A DNA stretch of 64,000 nt from Roseivirga sp. (lineage in GTDB: Bacteria; Bacteroidota; Bacteroidia; Cytophagales; Cyclobacteriaceae), in NCBI GenBank assembly GCA_021404565.1, contig JAAWWF010000031.1:1-64000 (forward strand), written 5' to 3'. Made by a program: the position numbers and the translations under genes. The notes beneath the pieces were generated by a model that did not search any database, had not been told where the DNA came from, and was given only the letters and a program-made list of their open reading frames with translations. Of the stretch, positions 33,915-43,123 are shown one piece after another. The first letter of the stretch is position 1. Each line of letters begins with the position of its first letter.

Positions 33915-35066
33915 ATGGATAATACAGGTAAAAAGAAAGGGTCTTTGGTAACCAAGGCTCTTGACAAGTCCTTTATAAAGGCGTTTAACCTAAGGGAAAA
34001 ACTCATGCCTGGTTTTCCTGCATGGGAATTTAATCTCGCGCAGGATGATTATCACAAAAATCTCTATCGGGCGAACTATCTGACTATTCGTGGTGATAGG
34101 AAAAAGTCAGTTGAACTGCTTGTGAGAATCCTCAGGGAACTTCCGAATGACAGACGAACCAATCTGAATCTGAGTTTCTTAATAGCACAGGATGCATCAA
34201 AAGTACTTGCTGACCACGCGTATGGTTTGATAAGCCAGCTTAAGGTGGATGTGGATACCAACGACCACTTTGCCAGAACCCTCTGTGAACTACTCTTAAC
34301 ACTGGAAGACCGCAAGGCGAAAGAGGTGACCGATCACTACATCGAAAATTTCCTTCTAAAGGATCTCATCAAACCAATTGACAAAAATCAAAAACCTATT
34401 TTCTTTTGGCACATTCCAAAATGTGCCGGTACTTCTATCAGTACCTATATATCATCACAGTTCTATAAACACAACCATGATTTTTTCCCCGGTTCCCATA
34501 CACCATTATTTCTAAAACTATTGACAGAGGAAAAAACCGGCCTGTTTCCCTATATCTCCAGTGCTCATTTTGGCTTGTCTGTTTTTGACAGAGAGGCTAT
34601 AAATGATAACTATTTTCAGATCGGTGTGGTACGGGACCCCAAAAGCAGATCTATATCCTCATGGAGACAATATTATGATGATCCGTTGAAGAGGCTTGCA
34701 GTGTTGCAGCAACATGGATCAATTTGGGATTACTGGCCCAGGGCAAGTTTGAAAGAATGGTCTGAAAGGGCTCCTGTGAGTCATTCCAATTACCTGGTTT
34801 CTACATTCTCTTCACAAATGGATGCTGACGATGCTTTTGAGTTTGCAAAAGGTATAGATTACCTGGCCAGCTTTAAGAATATCTCTGCTTCGATTCAAGC
34901 TGTTTGTGAACGATATGGACTTGAGTTTTCAAAGGATGCTATACCCACAAAACTCAACTCAACGAATAAGAGCCTGACACATTCATCGGAAGATGAACTT
35001 TACCTCGAAGAAGCGCTCCAATTGGATTTGAGCTTTTATAATAGAATTGAACCCTTGCTGAAGTAA
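33915..35066 (+). CDS. Sulfotransferase-like protein
   Basis: 383 residues. The 5'-phosphosulfate loop 'FFWHIPKCAGTS' near residue 163 and the 3'-phosphate segment 'VVRDPKSRSISSW' near 238 mark a PAPS-dependent sulfotransferase, like the sulfotransferase family 2 enzymes that act on glycans. The first 150 residues are a helical region that may be TPR-like. It lies between pseB and pseC, 25 bp after pseB. Sulfation of the nonulosonate or of another sugar in this glycan is likely; no PAPS synthesis gene is in view. The acceptor is unknown. Confidence 0.75.
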   Translation: MDNTGKKKGSLVTKALDKSFIKAFNLREKLMPGFPAWEFNLAQDDYHKNLYRANYLTIRGDRKKSVELLVRILRELPNDRRTNLNLSFLIAQDASKVLADHAYGLISQLKVDVDTNDHFARTLCELLLTLEDRKAKEVTDHYIENFLLKDLIKPIDKNQKPIFFWHIPKCAGTSISTYISSQFYKHNHDFFPGSHTPLFLKLLTEEKTGLFPYISSAHFGLSVFDREAINDNYFQIGVVRDPKSRSISSWRQYYDDPLKRLAVLQQHGSIWDYWPRASLKEWSERAPVSHSNYLVSTFSSQMDADDAFEFAKGIDYLASFKNISASIQAVCERYGLEFSKDAIPTKLNSTNKSLTHSSEDELYLEEALQLDLSFYNRIEPLLK

Positions 35067-35104
35067 GCGGTGTAGATATCCCGGTTCAGGCAACAAAATA
35101 AGAC

Positions 35105-36346
35105 ATGACAAAACCCCATTCTGAAGACAAATCCGGACAGGCAAAGAGACAGGCTATACCATATGGAAGGCAAAATATTACCGAAGAAGACATCCGTGTA
35201 GTAACCGAAGCTCTTAAATCAGATTACCTTACCCAAGGTCCCAGAATTGCCTCTTTTGAAAGGAAGTTCGCGGATTATACAGGTTCGGACTATGCCGTGG
35301 CTGTTTCCAATGGTACGGCCGCACTACACTTGAGTACAATGGCTCTGGGGGTGAAACCGGGTGATAAAGTTATTACATCTCCCATTACCTTTGCCGCCTC
35401 AGCCAATTGTATCCGGTATTGCGGAGGTGAAGTAGTGTTTGCTGACATTGACCCTGAAACGTTGCTGTTGGATGTGAATGAGGTTCGTAAACTCCTGGAA
35501 GCCTCACCTAAAGGAACTTACCAGGGTGTGGTTCCCGTAGACTTTGCAGGCAGGGCATGCGACTTAGAAAGCTTCAGACAGTTAGCCAAAGAATTTGACC
35601 TGTGGCTGATCGAAGATGCCTGCCACGCTCCCGGTGGCTGGTTTACCGACTCAACAGGTGCGGTGCAAAACTGTGGTAACGGCAACTTTGCTGATTTGGC
35701 TATCTTCTCCTTCCACCCGGTTAAGCACATCGCTGCAGGAGAGGGCGGGATGATTACGACCAATAACGAAGCCCTTTACCGTAAGCTTCTGCAATTGAGG
35801 ACTCATGGTATTATTAAAGATAATGAGCGTTACGTGAATTCTGAAGCTTTTGCTACAGGAGAACCAGATTCAGAAACTTATCCCGGTTGGTACATGGAGA
35901 TGCAGGAATTAGGATTTAACTACAGGCTTACCGATTTTCAGGCCGTTCTGGGAGAAAGTCAGCTGGGCAGAGCCGAAAGTGGCCTGATAAGGAGAAGAGA
36001 GATTGCACAAAACTACCTTGATGCATTTGCCGGTAAGGCATTTATAAAAGGACAGTCAGGTGTGGTACAGGGACATGCTTATCACCTCTATGTTATTGAA
36101 GTTGCAGATAGGTTAGGACTTTATAACCATCTTCGTTCCCAATCTATCTTTGCACAAATCCACTATATCCCATGTCATTTGATGCCTTACTACAGACAGT
36201 TTGGATGGAAGGAAGGTGATTTGGAGCATGCAGAGAATTATTACAGACATTGCATCAGTTTGCCCATGTTCCCAACCTTAACAGATGACGAACAGAATTT
36301 TGTGATCTCCTGCATTTCTGCATATTTCGAAAAAACTGAGAAATGA
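35105..36346 (+). CDS. pseC: UDP-4-amino-4,6-dideoxy-N-acetyl-beta-L-altrosamine transaminase (PseC)
   Basis: 413 residues, DegT/DnrJ/EryC1 family. The PseC start 'IPYGRQNITEEDI' and 'KSDYLTQGPRIASFE' are near-diagnostic. The PLP lysine is Lys207 in 'FHPVKHIAAGEGG'. It uses glutamate to aminate C4 of the PseB product (after C5 inversion), the second step of pseudaminic acid synthesis. It follows the sulfotransferase gene by 38 bp. Length and motifs are normal, so the enzyme should be active. Confidence 0.92.
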   Translation: MTKPHSEDKSGQAKRQAIPYGRQNITEEDIRVVTEALKSDYLTQGPRIASFERKFADYTGSDYAVAVSNGTAALHLSTMALGVKPGDKVITSPITFAASANCIRYCGGEVVFADIDPETLLLDVNEVRKLLEASPKGTYQGVVPVDFAGRACDLESFRQLAKEFDLWLIEDACHAPGGWFTDSTGAVQNCGNGNFADLAIFSFHPVKHIAAGEGGMITTNNEALYRKLLQLRTHGIIKDNERYVNSEAFATGEPDSETYPGWYMEMQELGFNYRLTDFQAVLGESQLGRAESGLIRRREIAQNYLDAFAGKAFIKGQSGVVQGHAYHLYVIEVADRLGLYNHLRSQSIFAQIHYIPCHLMPYYRQFGWKEGDLEHAENYYRHCISLPMFPTLTDDEQNFVISCISAYFEKTEK

Positions 36347-36379
36347 AAATGGATCGAATGTCGATCTGATACAATAAAT

Positions 36380-37396
36380 ATGACACAGATAGTATCAAAA
36401 GTTTATCACCTGTTGGGTCCTAAAGACCTGGTTATGAAGTCTGAGACACTGGATACAGACCAACTCCGAGAGCATGAAGTAATAGGTGAGACACATTACT
36501 CTGCCATTTCCCCCGGAACAGAATATGCAGCCTACATTGGTATGCCTCCTTTAAGGCCTGGTAAGGTATACCCCAGGCTTATGGGTTATTGTCATGTCTC
36601 TCAAATTACACATACAGGTAGTCAGGTCACCAATCTGTCTCCAGGTGATATGGTTTTGACCTTTCAGTCACACCGGACTCATGTAAAATTTCAGGACTCC
36701 GACTTCTTTATTAAGCTGCCCGGGGAGCATGCGGCAAAGTTAACGCCAGCCTATCTATACCATTTAGGTTATCATGCATTGATTACGGGCGAAGCAAGAC
36801 AAGGCCATAATATTGGAGTCATTGGCGGAGGTACACTGGGTTATACAAGCGCCAGAATGAGTGAGATAAGCGGAGCCAAAACCTTTCTCTTCTCAAATAT
36901 CGAAGGACTGAAAGAGAAGCTAAGAATGCCGGGTTGTGAGGTGCTTAAAAAATCGTCTGAAGCACTCAATGGAGTAGCTGATAAAACCCATGGAGTAGGA
37001 CTTGACATTGTGATTAATACTTCCAACCTCTGGTCCGATTGGCTATTTGCACTACAGTTGGCCAATAGGGGGGGGACCATAGTCAATATGGGATTCCCGG
37101 GTAGAGGACAGGAAAATCCTGATTTCAATCCTTTGGATCCGAGGTATGTCTACGACAAGCAGCTTAATATAAAAGCCCTTAATAACATTAATGAGACAGG
37201 CCTGGAACCCTATGAGCAAAGGTTCAATGTTAGACGAAACCTTGAACATATCATTGACATGATCCTGAAAGGTAAACTCAATAGCGATAATATTATTACA
37301 GATACAATCCACTATACAGAACTGGATGCACAATACCTCAAATACGCATCAAGAAATCATTACCTGCTCTCAACCCTGATTCAATGGAAAAACTAA
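36380..37396 (+). CDS. Zinc-type medium-chain dehydrogenase-like protein
   Basis: 338 residues, MDR fold: an N-terminal GroES-like half ('YSAISPGTEYAAYIGM', 'SPGDMV') and a Rossmann half with 'IGVIGGGTLGYTSA'. The structural zinc cysteine cluster of classic alcohol dehydrogenases is not visible. Such proteins with 'SAISPGTE' starts often sit in sugar or cofactor pathways beside a Gfo/Idh protein, as here (13-bp overlap with the next gene). They may oxidise and re-reduce a sugar carbon together. The substrate is unknown. Confidence 0.75.
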   Translation: MTQIVSKVYHLLGPKDLVMKSETLDTDQLREHEVIGETHYSAISPGTEYAAYIGMPPLRPGKVYPRLMGYCHVSQITHTGSQVTNLSPGDMVLTFQSHRTHVKFQDSDFFIKLPGEHAAKLTPAYLYHLGYHALITGEARQGHNIGVIGGGTLGYTSARMSEISGAKTFLFSNIEGLKEKLRMPGCEVLKKSSEALNGVADKTHGVGLDIVINTSNLWSDWLFALQLANRGGTIVNMGFPGRGQENPDFNPLDPRYVYDKQLNIKALNNINETGLEPYEQRFNVRRNLEHIIDMILKGKLNSDNIITDTIHYTELDAQYLKYASRNHYLLSTLIQWKN

Positions 37397-38454
37397 ATGC
37401 AGCTGTCATTGGTCTTGGCCGAATGGGGGCCGGACCATCAAGCCGATTAGAAGGCCTCATTGCAGCCGGTTGGTTGCCATTAGGACATTTAGAGTGTGTT
37501 AAGGAAATCCCAGGACTGGAGTTAAAGGCGATCTGCGATGTGAACCAAACCCGGTTGGAAGAGCTTGGAGAAGAGCATTCTGTAAAGGGACTATATAGTG
37601 ATGGGCATCAGCTTTTATCAGAAGTTAAGCCCGATTTCCTTTGTATTGCCACAAGAACCGAGGGCAGAACAGACCTGATTGCTGAAGCAGTAGAAAACGG
37701 AGCCAGTATCATTTATTTTGAAAAGCCAATCAGTCGATCCATAGCAGACTGTAAGCGGTCATTACAAGTTGCCGGTGAGGCAGGTGTAAAGCTCGGCTAT
37801 GGCGTAAACCGAAGGTACCATAAAGTATATCGGGAAGTCAAAAAACTGATTGACTCTGGTAAGTATGGTAGTTTAAAGGAAGTTGTCATTGAACATGGGC
37901 ATGCAAACTTATACTGGGCACATCCCCACTCGGTAGATTTAATTCTGTTTTTTGCCGGCTCTACAGATGTGAATTTTATTCAGGGTAGTTGTTCTTTCAT
38001 TAACGATTACGAGCCTGAAGATCACAATTTTATCGATAATGACCCTTTAGTAGATAATGCGTACTTCGAGTTTTCAAATGGAGTAAAAGGGTCTGTCAAT
38101 CAGGGGATTGGGTTGAATACACGGTTGATTTGTGAAGAAGGGATTGTGACGATATATTCAGACGGGGCCTTTGTCGAAGCGCAGGCCATGACCTCTACCG
38201 GTTACTTGGGAAAAACAGAACTGCTGGATTTGGAATCACCGAAAGAGAGTGCTACCATAACCGCATTCCGGGAATTGGTTGCGGCAAACAAGGGAAGCGG
38301 TGAAGCCCCTATTACTCCCGAAGAGATCATTACAGGCATGATTATGCTCAATGGCCTGGTTTGCTCATCGCTCGCTCAAGGACGCAGAATTAGCCCTTCA
38401 GAGGTACCCGAAACGATGGTTATTACCGGCAGAAGCGGAGATTACTATGCCTGA
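37384..38454 (+). CDS. Gfo/Idh/MocA family oxidoreductase
   Basis: 356 residues. N-terminal Rossmann motif 'AAVIGLGRMGAG', then 'AICDVNQTRLEELGE', and the conserved 'YFEKPISRS' motif whose Lys is catalytic in the family, followed by the alpha/beta sheet domain. It starts inside the MDR gene (13-bp overlap). Members oxidise or isomerise sugar carbons with NAD(P); in nonulosonate loci they may make C-8 or C-4 epimers. The specific step here is not known. Confidence 0.8.
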   Translation: MEKLNAAVIGLGRMGAGPSSRLEGLIAAGWLPLGHLECVKEIPGLELKAICDVNQTRLEELGEEHSVKGLYSDGHQLLSEVKPDFLCIATRTEGRTDLIAEAVENGASIIYFEKPISRSIADCKRSLQVAGEAGVKLGYGVNRRYHKVYREVKKLIDSGKYGSLKEVVIEHGHANLYWAHPHSVDLILFFAGSTDVNFIQGSCSFINDYEPEDHNFIDNDPLVDNAYFEFSNGVKGSVNQGIGLNTRLICEEGIVTIYSDGAFVEAQAMTSTGYLGKTELLDLESPKESATITAFRELVAANKGSGEAPITPEEIITGMIMLNGLVCSSLAQGRRISPSEVPETMVITGRSGDYYA

Positions 38455-38482
38455 TAACAAAACGGATTTTTATCTATAAACT

Positions 38483-39052
38483 GTGGTGCCAGCCAACCCC
38501 GCATATAAGACATTAGACCGACAGCGCTTCAATCAGGGTGACTATGCCATTACTCCCATTCGCAGTGAGGACAGGTACCTGATAATGAAATGGCGCAATG
38601 AGCAGATTTATCACTTACGTCAGGCAGGCCCGCTCACTAAAGAAGATCAAGACCGATATTTTGATAGCGTAATTCCCAAACTCTTTGATCAGGAGCAACC
38701 AGACCAACTGCTGTTTTCATATCTCTCAGGAACTGATTGTATTGGCTACGGAGGGCTGGTTCATATCAATTGGATAGACAGAAATGCTGAAATATCGTTT
38801 ATCATGGATACCCACCTTGAAAATGAGCACTTCGCAGAAAACTGGGCGATTTATCTTGGATTGATTGAAAAGGTGGCCTTTCAGGAGTTGGGTTTGAAAA
38901 AAATATACACTTACGCATTCGATTTAAGACCCCATCTTTACGAAGCCGTTATGGCCTGTGATTACTTTGAAGATGCCAGGCTCAAGGACCACTGTCTTTT
39001 CCAGGGGGAGTTTAAAGATGTTGTTATTCACTCTAAATTAAACCCTGAATGA
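38483..39052 (+). CDS. GNAT family N-acetyltransferase
   Basis: 189 residues from a GTG at 38483 (start uncertain; a second GTG follows directly). The RimJ/RimL-like motif ('GYGGLVHINWIDRNAEISFIM') and a downstream acetyl-CoA part fit a GNAT acting on an amino sugar, as PseH does. A similar 'INWVDRNAEIAFLL' motif occurs in the second GNAT at 45356, so the two are likely paralogues. It may acetylate the PseC product; the fused GNAT in the next gene is an alternative. It overlaps the next gene by 4 bp. Confidence 0.7.
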   Translation: MVPANPAYKTLDRQRFNQGDYAITPIRSEDRYLIMKWRNEQIYHLRQAGPLTKEDQDRYFDSVIPKLFDQEQPDQLLFSYLSGTDCIGYGGLVHINWIDRNAEISFIMDTHLENEHFAENWAIYLGLIEKVAFQELGLKKIYTYAFDLRPHLYEAVMACDYFEDARLKDHCLFQGEFKDVVIHSKLNPE

Positions 39053-40416
39053 AAGTAGGGCTGCTGGTAAGTGGAAAATTGGGACATATCTGTCTTTCTC
39101 ATATAAAAGATGAGATTGATCTCGTCTTTGTATTCACCGACCGCAACTCTCATCAGATTATCAATACTTGTAAAGAAAAGGGCATACCTCATTTTATCGG
39201 TAACCCCCGAAAAGGGAGGGCCGCCAAGTTTTTACAGACAAGGCCTGCAGAATTGGTACTATCTGTTAACTACCTGTTTATTGTAGAACAAGATATCCTC
39301 TATCACGCATCTGGCTATGCCATTAATATTCATGGCTCCTTACTCCCGAAATACAGGGGAAGGACTCCTCATGTTTGGGCGATTATAAACGGAGAAACCA
39401 AAACAGGTATCACAGCACATGTCATGACTGAGGGCTGTGATGAGGGAGACGTCATTCTACAGAAAGAAATTCCTGTTTCCAATGATGCCACAGGTGGAGA
39501 TGTACTCAGAGAGTTTGAAGCGGAGTATCCCGATCTGCTTAAAGAGGTAATTAAAAAAGTGGCTGAGGGAGATGTGAAACTTCATCCTCAAAACCACCAT
39601 GAAGCTACTTTCTTTGGCAAAAGAACACCAGAGGACGGGCTGATAGACTGGAATTGGTCTCGTAATCAAATCAGAAACTGGATCAGGGCACAGGCTGCTC
39701 CTTATCCTGGTGCCTTTACCTATCTTAAAAACAGTAAAATCACTATCCATAAAGCCGAATTGGATGGCTCAGCCATTGGTGCTACTGTTAAGGACGGAAC
39801 TGTTTTATCTGTGGATGTTCATGGGCTAACCGTCAAAACAAGAGATGGGGCTCTGAGGCTGTTTAATATAGAGGGCTTAGAGCCAACCGGGTTCACTGTT
39901 GGTGATGTGCTGGGAGAAAAACAGGAAGATACATCACGTGGTTCTGAAATGCTTAGCTGGCGAGAAGCGGGAAACAATGATATGTTAAGTGTTTATGAAT
40001 GGGCTAACCTTGAAGATGCCCGTAAAAACTCGTATTCACAAAAGCCCATTCCCTATGCTGATCATGTTAAATGGTTTAGATCCAGAATTCTAGAAGGACT
40101 TTCTGAAATTTACATTTTTAGCGACCAGGATGGAAATGATACAGGCTATGTCAGATTTGACCTCGATCCTCTGAACAACAGTGTCATTAGTATTGTAGTA
40201 GATGCGAATCAGCGGGGTAAAGGCCATAGTACACGTATGATAGATTTGGGAACAAGACTGATGTTTGAAAACAGCAATTGTTCTCTGATTACTGCTTATA
40301 TTTTTAAGAGTAATACTGTTTCACTGAAGAGTTTTATAAGAGCAGGGTATCAATTGAAAGAAGAGAAGATAGTGAAGGGAATACCTAGCTTTGTATATCA
40401 AATAAGTAAAAAATGA
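39049..40416 (+). CDS. Formyltransferase-GNAT fusion (sugar N-formyl/N-acyl transferase)
   Basis: 455 residues. Residues 1-215: a formyl-transferase fold related to methionyl-tRNA formyltransferase and sugar N-formyltransferases, with an intact Asn-Ile-His in 'NIHGSLLPKYRG' and the catalytic Asp in 'EGCDEGDVI'. Residues about 225-300: an FMT C-terminal-like domain. Residues about 305-455: a GNAT domain like the PseH part of PseG-PseH fusions ('HVKWFRSRI', 'GYVRFDLD', 'QRGKGHSTRM'). It could put N-formyl and N-acetyl groups on the same sugar, such as the C4/C7 amine of pseudaminic acid. It overlaps both neighbours by 4 bp. Confidence 0.8.
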   Translation: MKVGLLVSGKLGHICLSHIKDEIDLVFVFTDRNSHQIINTCKEKGIPHFIGNPRKGRAAKFLQTRPAELVLSVNYLFIVEQDILYHASGYAINIHGSLLPKYRGRTPHVWAIINGETKTGITAHVMTEGCDEGDVILQKEIPVSNDATGGDVLREFEAEYPDLLKEVIKKVAEGDVKLHPQNHHEATFFGKRTPEDGLIDWNWSRNQIRNWIRAQAAPYPGAFTYLKNSKITIHKAELDGSAIGATVKDGTVLSVDVHGLTVKTRDGALRLFNIEGLEPTGFTVGDVLGEKQEDTSRGSEMLSWREAGNNDMLSVYEWANLEDARKNSYSQKPIPYADHVKWFRSRILEGLSEIYIFSDQDGNDTGYVRFDLDPLNNSVISIVVDANQRGKGHSTRMIDLGTRLMFENSNCSLITAYIFKSNTVSLKSFIRAGYQLKEEKIVKGIPSFVYQISKK

Positions 40417-41468
40417 CCAAAGATATATTCATTGGAGAAATTCCGATTGGAGCCAACCATAGTCCATTTATCATAGCCGAACTGAGTGGTAACCATAACC
40501 AGTCTCTTGAAAGGGCGCTGGCTCTGGTAGACACTGCCGCTGAAACGGGAGCGCATGCGATTAAGCTTCAGACCTATACAGCTGATACCTTGACTATTGA
40601 TGTGTCGGAAGGTGAGTTCTTTATATCAGACCCCAACTCCCTCTGGGAAGGAAAGAGTCTCTATAATCTGTATAAGGAAGCCTATACACCCTGGGAATGG
40701 CACAAGGAGATAATGGAAAGAGCTAACAAGCATGGAATGCTCTGCTTCAGTACTCCCTTTGATGACTCTGCCGTAGATTTTCTGGAAGAGCTGAACGTGC
40801 CGGCTTATAAGATTGCTTCCTTTGAGAACAATCATTTGCCTCTGCTGAAAAAAATCGCTCAGACGGGCAAACCTATCATCATGTCAACCGGAATTTCTAC
40901 GCTCGAAAGCCTTGAAGAATCCGTAAAAACACTGAAGGAAAACGGTTGTGAGGAGCTCATTCTGCTAAAATGCACAAGCACTTATCCGGCAACTCCCGAT
41001 AATACCAATATTAGTACCATTCCCCATATGGCTCAGCTTTTTGATTGTCATGTAGGGCTTTCAGATCATACTCTGGGAGTAGGTGTCTCTGTGGCTTCCA
41101 TAGCACTGGGGGCCCGGGTAATAGAAAAACACTTTACACTTGACAGATCAGAAGGAGGAGTGGACGCTGCCTTTTCAATGGAACCTGCTGAATTCAAATC
41201 TCTTGTCGATGAGACCGAAAGAGCTTTCCAGGGATTGGGGAAGGTTACCTATGGCATTCTGGAAAAAGAAAAGAAGAGCCTTACCTTTAAGAGGTCCATT
41301 TATGTCGTTGAGGACATGAAGGCGGGAGAGGTATTGACTGAAGAGAACACCCGGATCATCAGACCTGGATTGGGCTTGGCACCCAAATACTTCGATACAG
41401 TTCTGGGTAAGCGCGTTAATCGTGACGTAAAAAGAGGAACTGCACTTACATTTGATTTGATAGGTTAA
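40413..41468 (+). CDS. pseI: Pseudaminic acid synthase
   Basis: 351 residues, NeuB family. It condenses phosphoenolpyruvate with 2,4-diacetamido-2,4,6-trideoxy-L-altrose to give pseudaminic acid. Motifs: 'FIIAELSGNHNQSLE', 'AIKLQTYTADTLT', 'CFSTPFDDSAVDFLEE', 'VGLSDHTLG' and 'VIEKHFTLDRSEGGVD' follow PseI rather than NeuB or LegI. A C-terminal SAF (antifreeze-like) domain (about 285-351) is present, as in the family. The 4-bp overlap with the formyltransferase and 3-bp gap to pseF fix it in one operon. The altrose substrate needs a PseG, which has no clear homologue in view. Confidence 0.93.
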   Translation: MTKDIFIGEIPIGANHSPFIIAELSGNHNQSLERALALVDTAAETGAHAIKLQTYTADTLTIDVSEGEFFISDPNSLWEGKSLYNLYKEAYTPWEWHKEIMERANKHGMLCFSTPFDDSAVDFLEELNVPAYKIASFENNHLPLLKKIAQTGKPIIMSTGISTLESLEESVKTLKENGCEELILLKCTSTYPATPDNTNISTIPHMAQLFDCHVGLSDHTLGVGVSVASIALGARVIEKHFTLDRSEGGVDAAFSMEPAEFKSLVDETERAFQGLGKVTYGILEKEKKSLTFKRSIYVVEDMKAGEVLTEENTRIIRPGLGLAPKYFDTVLGKRVNRDVKRGTALTFDLIG

Positions 41469-41471
41469 GAA

Positions 41472-42173
41472 ATGAAAGGTTGTTTGGCCATAATTACTGC
41501 CAGGGGGGGCAGCAAGAGAATTCCCCGCAAGAATATCAAAGAGTTTCTTGGAGAACCCATTATCAACTATTCAATCAAGGCTGCTTTACAGGCAGGTTGT
41601 TTTGATGAAGTAATGATTTCTACAGACGATGAAGAAATAGCTGAAGTAGCCCGAAAAGCGGGTGCAATAGTCCCCTTTATAAGATCGGAGGCAACTTCTG
41701 ACGATTACTCCACTACAGCCGATGTCTTAAAAGAAGTATTGGAGGATTATAGAAAAGCCGGAAAATTCTTTAAGTATTTTTGCTGCCTGTATCCCACTGC
41801 TCCATTTGTTACTTCTGATAAATTAAGTCAGGCATTCAAACTCTTGTCTGAGTCAGAAGCTAAGTCAGTTGTACCAGTTGTAAGATTTGGTTTTCCTATT
41901 CAACGATCTTTTAAATTGGAAGATGGTAAAGTGAAAATGAACTGGCCTGAGCATATGAATACGCGTTCTCAGGATCTGCCTCCCGCTTTTCATGATAGCG
42001 GCCAATTCTATTTTTTAAGAACAGCAGCCTTTCTGAATGATGGTAAGCTATTTACTGACTTTACCTTGCCCATAGAAATGCCGGAAAGTGAAGTACAGGA
42101 CATTGACAACGAAGAAGACTGGAAAGTGGCTGAGATTAAATATACCTTTCTGCTGAATAAGAAGAATACGTGA
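41472..42173 (+). CDS. pseF: Pseudaminic acid cytidylyltransferase
   Basis: 233 residues, CMP-nonulosonate synthetase family: 'AIITARGGSKRIPRKNIK' at the start, 'CCLYPTAPFV', 'DSGQFYFLRT' and 'DIDNEEDW' at the end. It activates pseudaminic acid to CMP-Pse for transferases. It starts 3 bp after pseI and its TGA lies within the GTGA start of the next gene. The length is normal, and the pseI link makes PseF the best call over a neuraminate or Kdo enzyme. Confidence 0.92.
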   Translation: MKGCLAIITARGGSKRIPRKNIKEFLGEPIINYSIKAALQAGCFDEVMISTDDEEIAEVARKAGAIVPFIRSEATSDDYSTTADVLKEVLEDYRKAGKFFKYFCCLYPTAPFVTSDKLSQAFKLLSESEAKSVVPVVRFGFPIQRSFKLEDGKVKMNWPEHMNTRSQDLPPAFHDSGQFYFLRTAAFLNDGKLFTDFTLPIEMPESEVQDIDNEEDWKVAEIKYTFLLNKKNT

Positions 42174-43120
42174 GTCATAAAATACTCATCATTGGTTGTG
42201 GCAATATAGGTGCAGGTTACGATTTTGAGAGTGACTATGTACAAACCCACGCCAAAGCTTTCTTTTTACACCAGGCTTTTCAAATCACATTCTTTGACCT
42301 GGACACTGAGCTGGCCCAAAGAGTAGCCGGACGGTATCGGTCTGAATTCCTTACCGACATAGATCAGGTAAATTTCTCGGATTTCGACTGTGTCAGTATA
42401 TGTACGCCCACCACTACCCATGCCAGGTTCCTGACAAGGGCATTTGAGTCAGAAGTTCCCCTGGTCATCTGTGAAAAGCCGGTTGCTTCAGAAGTCGATG
42501 ATCTTATTGGACTCATCGAGACCTATCACAGATCGAATACCAAAGTCATTGTTAACTATATGCGCAGGTTTTTACCCTGCTTTGCTGAGTTAAGGAAATA
42601 TATCTCTCAGGTGCAGAAGGATGAGAGTTTAACAAATGTATCAGTCCGGTATCAACGAGGCTTTGTTAATAATGCCGGTCACGCCCTGGATTTAGTACAG
42701 TATCTGTTGTCTGATGAGATTAAACTAACCGATATAACGACTTTTAACCGGGTCTTTGATGCCTTTCCGAATGACCCCACCATGTCCCTTCAGGCCATTT
42801 GGAATAAGGCAAATATCAATGTGACAGGACTGGCCAATGTGAAATTTTCATGCTTCGAAATCGACCTCTTTTTTGAATACCACAGAATTCAGATCAAGGA
42901 AGCAGGGAATACCATAGAGGTGCTAAAGGCCGAAAAAGGAGGAGAATACTTTAAACCACTCCTGGTCGAGAAAAATAAGTCAAGACACAATTGTCTTGAA
43001 AATTATATGAAGCCTGTAGCACAGCTAGCTGCTGATATACTGAATGGTGAGCACAAAGAAGATAATTTTGAAGAGGCGGCTTACCTGAACATACGAATGT
43101 TGAATTATATAAAACCCTGA
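42170..43120 (+). CDS. Gfo/Idh/MocA family oxidoreductase
   Basis: 316 residues from a GTG that overlaps the pseF stop. The Rossmann motif 'LIIGCGNIGAGYD' and the 'VICEKPVASE' motif with catalytic Lys define the family. It is followed 3 bp later by an aminotransferase; that pair resembles WbpB/WbpE, which make a 3-amino sugar from a UDP-HexNAc uronate, but no WbpA-like dehydrogenase is seen here. It may instead alter the nonulosonate or its precursor. The substrate is unknown. Confidence 0.75.
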   Translation: MSHKILIIGCGNIGAGYDFESDYVQTHAKAFFLHQAFQITFFDLDTELAQRVAGRYRSEFLTDIDQVNFSDFDCVSICTPTTTHARFLTRAFESEVPLVICEKPVASEVDDLIGLIETYHRSNTKVIVNYMRRFLPCFAELRKYISQVQKDESLTNVSVRYQRGFVNNAGHALDLVQYLLSDEIKLTDITTFNRVFDAFPNDPTMSLQAIWNKANINVTGLANVKFSCFEIDLFFEYHRIQIKEAGNTIEVLKAEKGGEYFKPLLVEKNKSRHNCLENYMKPVAQLAADILNGEHKEDNFEEAAYLNIRMLNYIKP

Positions 43121-43123
43121 TAT

